Source: CAZDDI01 sp964504195 (lineage in GTDB: Bacteria; Chloroflexota; Anaerolineae; B4-G1; SLSP01). Taken from it: a stretch of 29,024 nucleotides of DNA. Positions 1 to 6,475 of this stretch are shown piece after piece. The stretch lies in the NCBI GenBank assembly GCA_964504195.1, contig CAZDDI010000055.1, positions 1 through 29,024 of the forward strand, written 5' to 3'. Numbering within the stretch: position 1 is the first letter of the stretch; each line of letters starts with the position of its first letter. The translations under genes were made by a program, and so were the position numbers. The notes beneath the pieces were generated by a model. The model made no database searches. It saw nothing but the letters and a program-made list of their open reading frames with translations, and was not told the origin of the DNA.

Positions 1-1
1 A

Positions 2-49
2 GTCTTTTTCCGGCTTGAACCCGACCTTGTGGATGTTAATGTACGGTAG
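2..49 (+). pseudogene. 3' tail of an unidentified reading frame entering from the left edge (possible MutL-like fragment)
   Basis: Fifteen codons run in from the left edge to a TAG stop and read VFFRLEPDLVDVNVR. The stretch PDLVDVNV resembles the conserved MutL segment that normally continues HPxKxEVRF; here it stops after Arg, so if it is MutL the gene is truncated. It is equally possible that this is simply the C-terminus of an unrelated gene. Only a few codons are visible, so this is a guess. A short TTAGATT repeat (54-69) separates it from the ferredoxin gene. Confidence 0.2.
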
Positions 50-87
50 AAAATTAGATTTTAGATTTTGGCAAGAGGAGAGGGTAT

Positions 88-441
88 ATGGCGACTTGTT
101 GTAGTCCTACGTCGAAATGTGATTGTGCGACGCCCGCAGCCAGAGATTTTACCCACGTCAGTACCAGCAACACCCTGGCCTTCGCTGCGGCAGCGTGCAT
201 CCATTGCGGGATGTGCAGCCATGTCTGCCCGCACGGAGTCTTTGTTGTGGAAGAACGGCGGACGCGCATCGTGCGTGCTGAGGCGTGCATGGAATGCGGC
301 GCGTGTATGTGCAACTGTCCCACGGGCGCGCTCCAGGTGGATAGTGGCGTGGGCTGTGCGGCGGCAATGATCTACGCCGCGCTTACCGGTAAAACTGAAG
401 TCGCTTGCGGTGAGTCGGAAACAGGCGTGTGTTGTGGGTAA
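88..441 (+). CDS. hgcB: HgcB-type 2[4Fe-4S] ferredoxin with N-terminal Cys-rich extension
   Basis: A 117-residue ferredoxin with two complete CxxCxxCxxxC clusters (Cys37/40/43/47 and Cys67/70/73/77). Around the second cluster it carries the HgcB signature: CMECGAC, NCP, then GVGCA with Cys90, an ALTG segment, and a terminal vicinal pair Cys115-Cys116. HgcB is known as the electron donor to the corrinoid methyltransferase HgcA in mercury methylation. No hgcA is visible here, so the biochemical role cannot be asserted. An unusual 25-residue N-terminal extension contains Cys4-Cys5 and a CDC pair (Cys11, Cys13), possible extra metal ligands. The start ATG at 88 follows a purine-rich AGAGGAGAGGG. 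Its 3' end lies in a 205-bp direct repeat. It converges on a methyltransferase remnant here, and on the intact methyltransferase at the second copy. Family assignment is fairly sure; function is not. Confidence 0.75.
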   Translation: MATCCSPTSKCDCATPAARDFTHVSTSNTLAFAAAACIHCGMCSHVCPHGVFVVEERRTRIVRAEACMECGACMCNCPTGALQVDSGVGCAAAMIYAALTGKTEVACGESETGVCCG

Positions 442-528
442 ATCAGCGCTACAACTTGCGAAGGTTGAGCGTGTAAGACCACCAATTTCCGAAGCGCCCT
501 GCCAGTTCAAACCCGGCCGTTTCCGCCC
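324..528 (+). repeat. 205-bp direct repeat, left copy (ferredoxin 3' end plus methyltransferase 3' end)
   Basis: Matches 4135-4339 base for base at a constant offset of 3811 without gaps, with 17 mismatches by hand count (about 92% identity). It spans the last 39 codons of the ferredoxin gene and the last 24 codons of a methyltransferase gene on the other strand. Several mismatches in the ferredoxin part are silent third-position changes, as expected for once-functional paralogues. Confidence 0.9.
449..528 (-). pseudogene. 3' remnant of the small SAM methyltransferase gene
   Basis: On the minus strand these bases encode the last 24 or so residues of the methyltransferase found intact at 4260-4910, ending NLRKL plus TAG where the intact gene has NFRKL plus TAG; the shared core FGNWWSYTLN is identical. 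Nothing upstream of 528 continues the gene. It is therefore a C-terminal stump left at the edge of the left direct repeat. Confidence 0.8.
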
Positions 529-745
529 CGGCAGTTGTGTACGGGGGGCAGCTCAAAAATACCGCCGCTGTCACCTGGTTGCGTGATCCAGACCGCGCCG
601 TGGAACTCTGACTGCTGGATACCAGCATTTTTCAAAATGACGATGTCGCCGCATTGGAGGCCGCCCTCCGCGCCACGATTCTCGTTCAGCCGTAGCACCC
701 CTTCCCTGCATTCTCCCGCAACCTGTAGATTTCTACAGTAGACAC
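529..745 (-). pseudogene. decayed small gene, possibly DUF2917-like, fused to the methyltransferase stump
   Basis: Minus-strand residues include RLNEN, then GDIVILKNAG and GAVWITQPGDSGG. This order (short N-terminal strand, then a Gly-x-Val-Trp-Ile-Thr motif followed by a Gly-Asp) resembles DUF2917-family proteins as I remember them. A good ribosome site (AGGAGGAAGG, complement of 750-759) sits just before a GTG at 745. The frame beginning there hits TGA near codon 20, so a frameshift separates start and body. The body then runs directly into the methyltransferase remnant. A decayed gene is the best reading; the family name is tentative. Confidence 0.3.
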
Positions 746-767
746 GCCCCCTTCCTCCTGGTAGAAT
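723..767 (+). promoter_or_regulatory. candidate extended -10 promoter and small inverted repeat before the BamE-like gene
   Basis: A TG-G-TAGAAT extended -10 element at 759-767 lies about 50 bases before the start at 819. Just upstream is a 6-bp inverted repeat CTGTAG-ATTT-CTACAG (723-738). No good -35 is visible. The same stretch carries a ribosome site for the minus strand, so the call is modest. Confidence 0.35.
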
Positions 768-818
768 CAAACTATCAAGACTCGCTTGCCGATTCTAATT
801 TTCTCAAGGAGGATAGCT

Positions 819-1262
819 ATGTCACAAACCCTATTGAAACATACGAAGATTTGGGGACTTACACTCATTTTGATCTGTGGATTGGTTTTCACCGGTTGGT
901 GGTTGGCGTATGGCACCAAACGTGCTCTCCCAAACATTACAGCTACATCCATCCGTGCCGTTCAGATTGGCATGACAGAAACGGAAATGCACGCCATCCT
1001 GGGTGCCCCGATACATAATGGGCCAGCAGATTTCGATCCGGATGTGACCACCCACACCTATACCAGACCAAGGTACTTCTCTTCCTGGTATCCTATGCTC
1101 TGGGTCCATTGTAAGGACGGGGCTGTGATTGAGGTTTACGCGAAGCGTTACAGTTGGCAAGCGGGGGATATAGGTGTGTACGGCCTCACTGAAACCGGCC
1201 ATTGGGAAACCGCTCGTTTTGAACAAACCTTTCCTTCGGGCTTAGTGCAACAGCAACGTTAA
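819..1262 (+). CDS. membrane-anchored protein with BamE/SmpA-like domain
   Basis: The product has 147 residues. A single N-terminal membrane segment (about residues 12-32, rich in Leu/Ile/Trp) is followed by a small soluble domain. Around residues 46-70 it reads IRAVQIGMTETEMHAILGAP, the helix-turn pattern of the BamE/SmpA/OmlA fold (I..GMT..E...LLG.P). In proteobacteria BamE is an outer-membrane assembly lipoprotein. In this probably monoderm-like lineage the fold more likely marks a generic exported or anchored protein. The ATG at 819 is chosen over an upstream in-frame ATG at 786 because AAGGAGG (807-813) is ideally spaced from it. It is first in a run of four same-strand genes. Fold assignment is moderate; function unknown. 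Confidence 0.6.
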   Translation: MSQTLLKHTKIWGLTLILICGLVFTGWWLAYGTKRALPNITATSIRAVQIGMTETEMHAILGAPIHNGPADFDPDVTTHTYTRPRYFSSWYPMLWVHCKDGAVIEVYAKRYSWQAGDIGVYGLTETGHWETARFEQTFPSGLVQQQR

Positions 1263-1338
1263 GGGTAGGTGGCTGATTTTGCACATAAAATTCCAAATTT
1301 TCATTTACTGAAACTGAATTTTTAGTGGAGGACACATT

Positions 1339-2166
1339 ATGAATAAAAAATATTTGTTGATGTTAGTGATTATATTCGCCATGTGTGCATTACCGGCATG
1401 TGTACCGGCTTCATCAATAGCTGCAACGACGTCGGCTATGCCAACCGCCTCGGCAACACCGACCCTTGCTGCTCCTCAGATCCCGGCGCTCAATACGCTA
1501 TATTTCGGCGTTGTTGAAGGCCAGGATGCCATATTCGTTACCGATAGCAAGATTCAACAAAACTCAGATGATCCATATAGCGGTAGCTTAACTACCGCTG
1601 ATGCCTATCATAGACAGCCCTTTTCTTTCGTAGACCTGGAGAACCCGCGCCAATTGTTTTCTGTGCCAGGGCAAACTGTCACGATTGTAAACTTTGTGTT
1701 CGATCGTGAAAAAGCGGCTCTCTATGTTGCGGTAGCCGCTTTCGATGAGGCCTGGCCGGGAGGTTCGGGCATTGCTACTGTGTACGAAGTTCTTCCAGAA
1801 GCACCCGGCTTTCGAGCGGTGTGGTTTAATTACATAAGCGGCAACAGTAACCGGTATAGTGGTTACGAAGGTGCCGCGTATGTCGCCCAGGTGCAGGGAG
1901 ACTATGTTGTGATAAGCATCATGCCTTGCTATGGTTGCGAACCATATTCGCCGTGGCTCGTCTTGGTCTACAATACAACCTCAGGCGCAGAAAAAGTCTT
2001 GGGGGAGGTCGGGAATGTAGCCATTGATATAGAGCAGCGCATCGTGACGTATCAAAATCTTGCGCCGGTACAGACGCCCTGTGAACCGTCGCCTGGTTGT
2101 AGCAACGACGGATATCGCACCGACTATGAGCCGGCGGGACCAGTTCTGGAAGAAGCGCTTCCGTAA
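1339..2166 (+). CDS. putative lipoprotein of unknown function
   Basis: A 275-residue exported protein. The N-terminus has a lysine-rich start, a hydrophobic core and the lipobox LPAC with Cys at about residue 21. A Thr/Ser/Ala/Pro-rich linker (about 22-50) follows, then a globular domain. The domain has no motif I recognise; its pattern (LYFGVVEG, FSFVDLEN, LYVAVAAF, YVVISI) suggests beta-strand repeats like those of propeller-type surface lipoproteins. Two Cys pairs (near IMPCYGC, and TPCEPSPGC) could form disulfides or bind metal. GGAGGA precedes the ATG. It lies between the BamE-like gene and two membrane-protein genes, all on the plus strand. Confidence 0.7.
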   Translation: MNKKYLLMLVIIFAMCALPACVPASSIAATTSAMPTASATPTLAAPQIPALNTLYFGVVEGQDAIFVTDSKIQQNSDDPYSGSLTTADAYHRQPFSFVDLENPRQLFSVPGQTVTIVNFVFDREKAALYVAVAAFDEAWPGGSGIATVYEVLPEAPGFRAVWFNYISGNSNRYSGYEGAAYVAQVQGDYVVISIMPCYGCEPYSPWLVLVYNTTSGAEKVLGEVGNVAIDIEQRIVTYQNLAPVQTPCEPSPGCSNDGYRTDYEPAGPVLEEALP

Positions 2167-2287
2167 ATGCAAGAGCGGATTGGCTTGAAGCGCACAATCT
2201 TAACGCCTATTTCGCTATTAGCCGCCCTGCACGTGAAAAATACAGCAGAGGCGACAAGAACAAACCGTTTTATAGGAGAAGATAACT

Positions 2288-2830
2288 ATGCAATTGCGCA
2301 GTCAATTTTCGCTCAAGCTGTTGCATCACATCGGTAATATGTTAGCCATTGGCATATTGATATTCAGTTGGTTTGCTTGCTACTTGTGGATTATGGGTAT
2401 GACCGAGGGTTGGGGGGCGCCGTGGGACACAGCACCCATTCGACCACCCATTGGCTATTGGCAGCGTAGCATCAACGATTTTTTCGAATCGGGCATAGGA
2501 ATGTACCTACCCACGGCCATCTTCATGACGATCAGCCTTTTGATGTACATTCGCACGCTGATAAGCACACAAGCCGTACGGACAGCATCGTTTGCCTTTG
2601 GGATTACCAACCTCATAGCCCTGGTAGCGCTGATTGCTATCGTCGTTCCCATTCAGATTTTCCTAATCCGTACACCGGCTTACCTTACACCGGAGGATTG
2701 GTCGTACTGGGGCGACTTTAGACGTGAATGGCCCTTGACCTTAGTGGCGCTTATGCTGTTTGTCAGTCTATTCCTGGTACAACCACGCCTGGTACGCCGT
2801 CTGATGAAAGATGGTGAGAGTGTTGACTAA
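2288..2830 (+). CDS. hypothetical four-TM membrane protein (paralogue A)
   Basis: The product has 180 residues with four likely membrane segments (about residues 15-38, 70-92, 98-120 and 150-172). An extracytoplasmic loop after the first segment carries NDFFESGIGMYLPTAIF. The same pattern (DFF, short turn, LP, aromatic) occurs in the neighbour at 3162-3758, so the two are tandem paralogues. The start has TAGGAGAAG upstream. Its TAA stop (2828-2830) lies at the very edge of the MITE-like repeat at 2828-2976, so the C-terminus may have been cut and closed by the element. No family recognised. Confidence 0.6.
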   Translation: MQLRSQFSLKLLHHIGNMLAIGILIFSWFACYLWIMGMTEGWGAPWDTAPIRPPIGYWQRSINDFFESGIGMYLPTAIFMTISLLMYIRTLISTQAVRTASFAFGITNLIALVALIAIVVPIQIFLIRTPAYLTPEDWSYWGDFRREWPLTLVALMLFVSLFLVQPRLVRRLMKDGESVD

Positions 2831-2976
2831 GGCCGTTCCAAGAATTAAAATCGTCTACCTCGCTCGGCGTGGATTGTCAAATTCACGCCTTTGCTCCGAC
2901 CAGGTATTTGGTAAACCGCTGGATTTAGCAATTCAGTGGGAGCAAGTGGAAAGATTATTCTCTTGGAATAGCCTAA
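2828..2976 (+). mobile_element. MITE-like element, copy 1
   Basis: About 140 bp flanked by imperfect terminal inverted repeats, TAAGGCCGTTCCAAGAATTA on the left against TTTAGGCTATTCCAAGAGAA (complement of the right end). The core (2836-2968) matches the reverse complement of 22356-22487 along its whole length. Inside are two stem-loops, GGCGTGGATT/AATTCACGCC and CTGGATT/AATTCAG, whose pairing is preserved between copies with wobble changes. There is no open reading frame and no clear target duplication. Confidence 0.75.
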
Positions 2977-3161
2977 ACACACTGCGGCGGCTAACATTGA
3001 TCAACTCGATGCGGTTATCGCCGCAGCCATCGGCGGGGACACGTGTTTTCAGGTGGTCTGCTGGCGGGGGGCCATGCACCCGCCGCGCGGGTTATGCTGT
3101 CCGTTGAACGTCCATCTCTGCTGAATGATTGAGATAAAATTATAATGAAAGGAGTATTGAT
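2977..3161 (+). other. intergenic region with no convincing gene
   Basis: Between the MITE-like element and the next gene. One frame reads NIDQLDAVIAAAIGGD for a short stretch, which could be a worn gene fragment, but nothing supports a start or a family. The end of the region is AT-rich and supplies AAAGGAG for the gene at 3162, with a TATAAT at about 3141-3146 lacking a good -35. Confidence 0.3.
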
Positions 3162-3758
3162 ATGAATTCGCTGACGCTTCGGACTCTGGACATCTCGAAA
3201 CGCATAATAAACCCTCTGCTCTTGTTGTTGGGGGTTGTTCTGCTGCTGGGCACTTGGGTGCTTCTATATCAGATGGAGTCCTTTTTTACGGAGTCTCACC
3301 TGAGGATCTACTATTGCGAGCACTGTGCGCCATGGCCAGGCTTTCCGCCGGCTACGCCTCCTGGCGCGTTAGAGATAACAGTCAGCGATTTCTTTCGCGG
3401 CTCACCAGGGAAGCATCTACCCTCGGTTGTTTTTGTTGCAGTTAACATTAGCCTTTTCGCCAGCAGGATGCTGAAAGTACGCAGAAAAACCTGGTTGCCC
3501 TTTCTCTTTGTGCTTCTTAATGGTCTCTATCTGGCTGTGGACTCTTGGTTGGTGGGAATATCCTGGTCAATAAGCCAATGGGTGGTGGGTTCTCCCCATG
3601 GAGGTGCTTACCGGGGCTATGCCTATACCTGGTATGGCATTGTTTTGCATTTGCTTTTGTGGGGCATCTTTTTCTTCGTCATGGGGCGGGTGAGTCTTTT
3701 GGCGGTCAAAATGGAGCATAGCAGGTTGCCCAACAAATGCACGTCGCTGACCACTTGA
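3162..3758 (+). CDS. hypothetical four-TM membrane protein (paralogue B)
   Basis: 198 residues with four hydrophobic segments (about 18-38, 88-104, 113-135 and 160-182). The loop after the first segment contains YYCEHCAPW, a possible disulfide or metal pair, then SDFFRGSPGKHLPSVVF. That matches the DFF...LP element of the protein at 2288-2830, so the two genes look like diverged tandem copies. The ATG at 3162 has AAAGGAG about 9 bases upstream. No known family recognised. Confidence 0.6.
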   Translation: MNSLTLRTLDISKRIINPLLLLLGVVLLLGTWVLLYQMESFFTESHLRIYYCEHCAPWPGFPPATPPGALEITVSDFFRGSPGKHLPSVVFVAVNISLFASRMLKVRRKTWLPFLFVLLNGLYLAVDSWLVGISWSISQWVVGSPHGGAYRGYAYTWYGIVLHLLLWGIFFFVMGRVSLLAVKMEHSRLPNKCTSLTT

Positions 3759-4014
3759 TCGCGGTTGCCATTGCTGCCGGGCTTGCTTGTGAGTTGCTCT
3801 GGTCCTTGTTGGCCCCGTCATTTTACCCGGCGGCGGCTGGTGTGCCAGCCGATAGATGGTTGTGTTGGGTGCGTATCCATGATGACATTCTGAGTGATAA
3901 TCGCGGCTATATCGAAGTCGAGCTTGCTGTGACCCGGCCCACGCCGCAGCCTTGATCCTGTGCGATAATCAACCAGCCAGGTTGTTATAACCTGGTTGGT
4001 TGGTTGGGTTTCAT
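3759..4014 (+). other. gene-poor stretch with inverted repeat at 3971-4001
   Basis: No convincing gene on either strand. Near the end is a hairpin with 13-bp arms AACCAGCCAGGTT (3971-3983) and AACCTGGTTGGTT (3989-4001), one mismatch, loop GTTAT. It lies just after the stop of the minus-strand remnant at 4015-4134, so it may have been that gene's terminator, although no T-run follows. Confidence 0.45.
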
Positions 4015-4134
4015 TCAGACCCGGCGGGATTTGCGCTGGTAGATGCGCCAGATACCCCATAGGATTAACATTGACGAGGCCACCAGCGACACCTGCAAAA
4101 TCTGTGTAAGCGCTTTTCCGGCGGCTTTTGCTGA
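4015..4134 (-). pseudogene. C-terminal remnant of a membrane protein
   Basis: The minus strand reads ALTQILQVSLVASSMLILW followed by GIWRIYQRKSRRV and a TGA stop. This is a textbook last transmembrane helix with a positively charged tail. The frame is open only back to the border of the right-hand direct repeat, where ferredoxin sequence from the other strand begins. It therefore appears to be a truncated gene end left by rearrangement. The parent family cannot be identified from this. Confidence 0.4.
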
Positions 4135-4279
4135 GGGCGCGCTCCAGGTGGATAGCGGCGTGGGCTGCGCGGCGGCGCTGATCTACGCCGCGCTCACCGG
4201 TAAAACCGGAGGTGCTTGCGGTGAGTCGGAAACGGACGTGTGTTGTGGGCAAATCAGCGCTACAACTTGCGAAAGTTGA
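4135..4279 (+). pseudogene. truncated second copy of the HgcB-type ferredoxin gene
   Basis: Encodes GALQVDSGVGCAAALIYAAL and on to CGESETDVCCG, matching the last 39 residues of the protein at 88-441. Both iron-sulfur cluster motifs are missing because the sequence left of 4135 is unrelated. The stop TAA of the intact gene is CAA here, so the frame reads on for nine codons into the methyltransferase end before a TGA. No start or ribosome site belongs to it. It is a non-functional stump. Confidence 0.85.
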
Positions 4280-4339
4280 GCGTGTAAGACCACCAATTTC
4301 CGAATCGTTCTGCCAGTTCAAACCCGGCCGCTTCCGCCC
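4135..4339 (+). repeat. 205-bp direct repeat, right copy
   Basis: Partner of 324-528 at an offset of 3811, 17 mismatches in 205 positions. It contains a truncated ferredoxin end on the plus strand and the genuine end of the methyltransferase on the minus strand. Confidence 0.9.
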
Positions 4340-4910
4340 ATGCGATGGTGGTCGCGCGACGGGGATAATCGGGGTCGAGGAATTCTTCGGTCATCGAAAC
4401 GATCCCACCCGGCTTGAGCACGCGATGGATTTCGCGCAGCGCACGCACCGGGTCGGGGATCTCCGGCAGCACGGTGATGAGGAACGCACGGTCTACGCTG
4501 GCGTCTTCCAACGGCAGCTCGTAGGCGCTGGCGACGTGGGTTTCCACGTTGGTCGCGCCCACCGCTTTGACTCGTGCCTCGACTTGCACTATCATCTCCG
4601 GCTGGATATCCACGGCGATAATGCGGCCCGCCGACCCTACGCGCTGCGCCGCATCCAGCGTAAACGCGCCCGGCCCAGGGCCGAGCTCTAGCACCGTCTC
4701 ACCGGAGCGCAGGTCCGCCCGGTCAAGCGCGTGACGCACGTCCCAACGGCGCAGCGGATTGTCCACAATCCAGCTCCACGCGAACGGACACGGTTCACCA
4801 CGCCCCTTCTTCAACTTTAGCACGAGCTTGACCAGCACGAGCCAGAAAAACAGCAATCCGCCAAAGGCGGCCAATATCCAACCAACTATTTTCAGTCCTT
4901 TGCGTTGCAT
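4260..4910 (-). CDS. membrane-anchored class I SAM-dependent methyltransferase
   Basis: A 216-residue protein with one N-terminal membrane helix (about residues 8-31) followed by KLKKGRG, so the catalytic domain should face the cytoplasm. The Rossmann methyltransferase motifs are clear: motif I VLELGPGPGAF (73-83), the acidic AVDI (99-102), motif II/III region ASAYELPLEDASVD (127-140) and LKPGG (165-169). The substrate is unknown; the family covers small-molecule and lipid or quinone methyltransferases. The ATG at 4910 is chosen because AAGGAG sits 7 bases before it and because the membrane helix starts there; the frame is open further upstream but that part is the shadow of the neighbouring gene. 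It is last in a three-gene operon after the regulator and a second methyltransferase. Its last 24 codons are duplicated at 449-528. Confidence 0.8.
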   Translation of the reverse strand: MQRKGLKIVGWILAAFGGLLFFWLVLVKLVLKLKKGRGEPCPFAWSWIVDNPLRRWDVRHALDRADLRSGETVLELGPGPGAFTLDAAQRVGSAGRIIAVDIQPEMIVQVEARVKAVGATNVETHVASAYELPLEDASVDRAFLITVLPEIPDPVRALREIHRVLKPGGIVSMTEEFLDPDYPRRATTIAWAEAAGFELAERFGNWWSYTLNFRKL

Positions 4911-4935
4911 GACATAGCTCCTTGTACATTTGGAT

Positions 4936-5877
4936 TTAATGGTAGCGCGCCGAGGCGTAACCGAACCAACCGCTGCCCGGCAGCGACCAGGCGTACTCCG
5001 TGTATCCCAGCGCGCGCAACTGCTCGCCCATGTCCGCCAGGGGCACGAAATGCAGGTCGAACGCGCGTCCCAGCCAGCGTTTGAGACGCGCACGCGGATC
5101 GTTGACACCTTCCGCGAAGGTGCTGGTCGCCAACATCGCTCCCGGCGCGCTGACGCGAGCGATTTCACGCAAAGCCTGGGGCAGGTCGGGAAACTGGTGG
5201 AAGCCGCCAGAGCAGTTGACCTTGTGTAGTGCGCCGTCGGCAAAGGGGAGTGCGTGCGCGTCGCCGTGGATGAGCAACACGTTGTCCAACCCCCAGCGTT
5301 GGACGTGATACGCTGCCCGCGCCAGCATCGCGGGCGAATAGTCCAGCCCAATGACTAAACCCGCACCTCCGGCGCGCTTGGCCCATTCGACCGTGAAATT
5401 GCCCTGCCCGCAAGCCAGATCGAGCAGCACATCCCCGGCTTGCAACTGCAAGACCCGCTGCGCCTCCGCCACTTCGAGCGGGAAATCCGGAGAGTTGAGC
5501 GCGCGCGTCAGCGTCTCGCGGAAACGGTCATAAGCCCAGGCTGTGAAAGGTGTGTCCAGCGTCTTTTGGGTCACAGTTTTTGGCTGCGCCGCATCTAGCA
5601 AATGCAGCACCCCGTTCCGATAGGGATAAACGCGTCCGGTGACCGGGCAGCGCAGGCCGACGCCTTCCGGCGCACCCTCCGCTAACACTTCCGGAAGCTG
5701 CTCCGGCGACGTAGGCAAGCGCAACAGCGGCGCGGCGCGCTCCAACAACTGCCGCGCGCGCGCGACAGGCGCGGCGGGGACGCTCTGCAGCGCACGCTGG
5801 GAGCGGCGCCATGCCCAATACGTCACACCTGTCCCAATCGCCAACACCAGGCCTAGCTTCTTAGTTGTTTTGCTCAT
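4936..5877 (-). CDS. membrane-anchored SAM methyltransferase with Trm112-like N-terminal domain
   Basis: The protein has 313 residues. A short N-terminal membrane helix (about 8-23) is followed by a helical linker, then a Trm112-like segment LRCPVTGRVYPYRNGVLHLL (75-94), then a class I methyltransferase domain: motif I LLDLACGQGNF (151-161), GLDYS (177-181), GDAHALPF (205-212), and APGAMLATSTF. This architecture is typical of UbiE/COQ5-like methyltransferases in actinobacteria, cyanobacteria and Chloroflexota acting on membrane lipids or quinones; the real substrate is unknown. AAGGAG precedes the ATG. Only 25 bases separate it from the next methyltransferase, and 40 from the regulator upstream, so the three form an operon. 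Two different membrane-tethered methyltransferases under one regulator suggest successive modification of a membrane-bound substrate (inference). Confidence 0.8.
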   Translation of the reverse strand: MSKTTKKLGLVLAIGTGVTYWAWRRSQRALQSVPAAPVARARQLLERAAPLLRLPTSPEQLPEVLAEGAPEGVGLRCPVTGRVYPYRNGVLHLLDAAQPKTVTQKTLDTPFTAWAYDRFRETLTRALNSPDFPLEVAEAQRVLQLQAGDVLLDLACGQGNFTVEWAKRAGGAGLVIGLDYSPAMLARAAYHVQRWGLDNVLLIHGDAHALPFADGALHKVNCSGGFHQFPDLPQALREIARVSAPGAMLATSTFAEGVNDPRARLKRWLGRAFDLHFVPLADMGEQLRALGYTEYAWSLPGSGWFGYASARYH

Positions 5878-5894
5878 ATTTTTCTCCTTAAACT

Positions 5895-5922
5895 AGCAAC
5901 CAGCTTCCAGCAACCAGTTACC
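5895..5922 (+). repeat. 7-bp-period spacer repeat
   Basis: Four consecutive heptads: AGCAACC, AGCTTCC, AGCAACC, AGTTACC. The last overlaps the stop codon of the regulator gene. One of at least ten such tracts in this window. Confidence 0.7.
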
Positions 5923-6388
5923 CAATCCCCCGCTGCTCCTCGATGCGTTTGAGCAGCGTGGGCAATTCATCTTCGATGAGCGAGAACATATCGTGCGCTT
6001 CTTGCAGCCGCTCGCGTAGCGTCGGGGCCTCATCCTTGAGCAGTTCCAGCCCGCGCTCGGTAATTTGATGGAGCGAAGCCATCATCCGCAGGTACATGCG
6101 CATGAATGTGACCCAGCCGCCGGGCGCGAAGCGGAAAGCGACCTGCCGGGGCAACGCAGAGGGCGCGCGCTCGATCAGACCCATCTCATCTAACAGGCGC
6201 GTGCTGGTGCTGATAGCGCTCTTGCTGGCCTGCAAGGTCTCGCACAAATCAATCATGGATTGTTCCGGCGGGTCGGTAATCAACAGCACGCCCAGAATGC
6301 GCCCCGCCATACGCGGGATACCCATCTGCTCGAAGTACAGACTGATGTCTTCGATAAAGTGTTTTTGTTCGTAGTAACGTTCTGGCAT
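5918..6388 (-). CDS. GbsR/MarR-family winged-helix transcriptional regulator
   Basis: 156 residues. The N-terminal helix MPERYYEQKHFIEDISLYFE and the following GIPRMAGRILGVLLITDPPE are the hallmark opening of GbsR-type regulators. The winged helix (about residues 25-95) has a recognition segment TLQASKSAISTSTRLLDEMG, with wing ERAPSALPRQVAFRF. The C-terminal helices should form the dimer interface. I chose the ATG at 6388 because GGGAGG lies 6 bases upstream; an upstream in-frame ATG at 6436 would add 16 residues across the leader. It is first in the operon with the two methyltransferases and is probably autoregulatory, since a perfect palindrome covers its predicted transcription start. Members sense choline or other small ligands; the ligand here is unknown. 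Confidence 0.85.
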   Translation of the reverse strand: MPERYYEQKHFIEDISLYFEQMGIPRMAGRILGVLLITDPPEQSMIDLCETLQASKSAISTSTRLLDEMGLIERAPSALPRQVAFRFAPGGWVTFMRMYLRMMASLHQITERGLELLKDEAPTLRERLQEAHDMFSLIEDELPTLLKRIEEQRGIG

Positions 6389-6475
6389 CTTAAACCTCCC
6401 TTGAAATAGTCTAATCACTTTTACGGATAAGAACACAAAATCCGTGCTTTAAATCTCTAAATCTGCTTGGATGGC

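Noticed and set aside
88..441. Claiming a mercury-methylation locus
   Set aside because: HgcB alone does not methylate mercury, and no HgcA corrinoid protein is visible in the window.
507..770. GDSGG peptide on the minus strand resembling the trypsin active-site motif
   Set aside because: No His or Asp motifs, far too short for an S1 protease, and the surrounding pattern fits a DUF2917-like fragment better.
3737..3955. 72-codon plus-strand frame after the second membrane protein
   Set aside because: Overlaps the previous gene end, has no ribosome site and no recognisable pattern.
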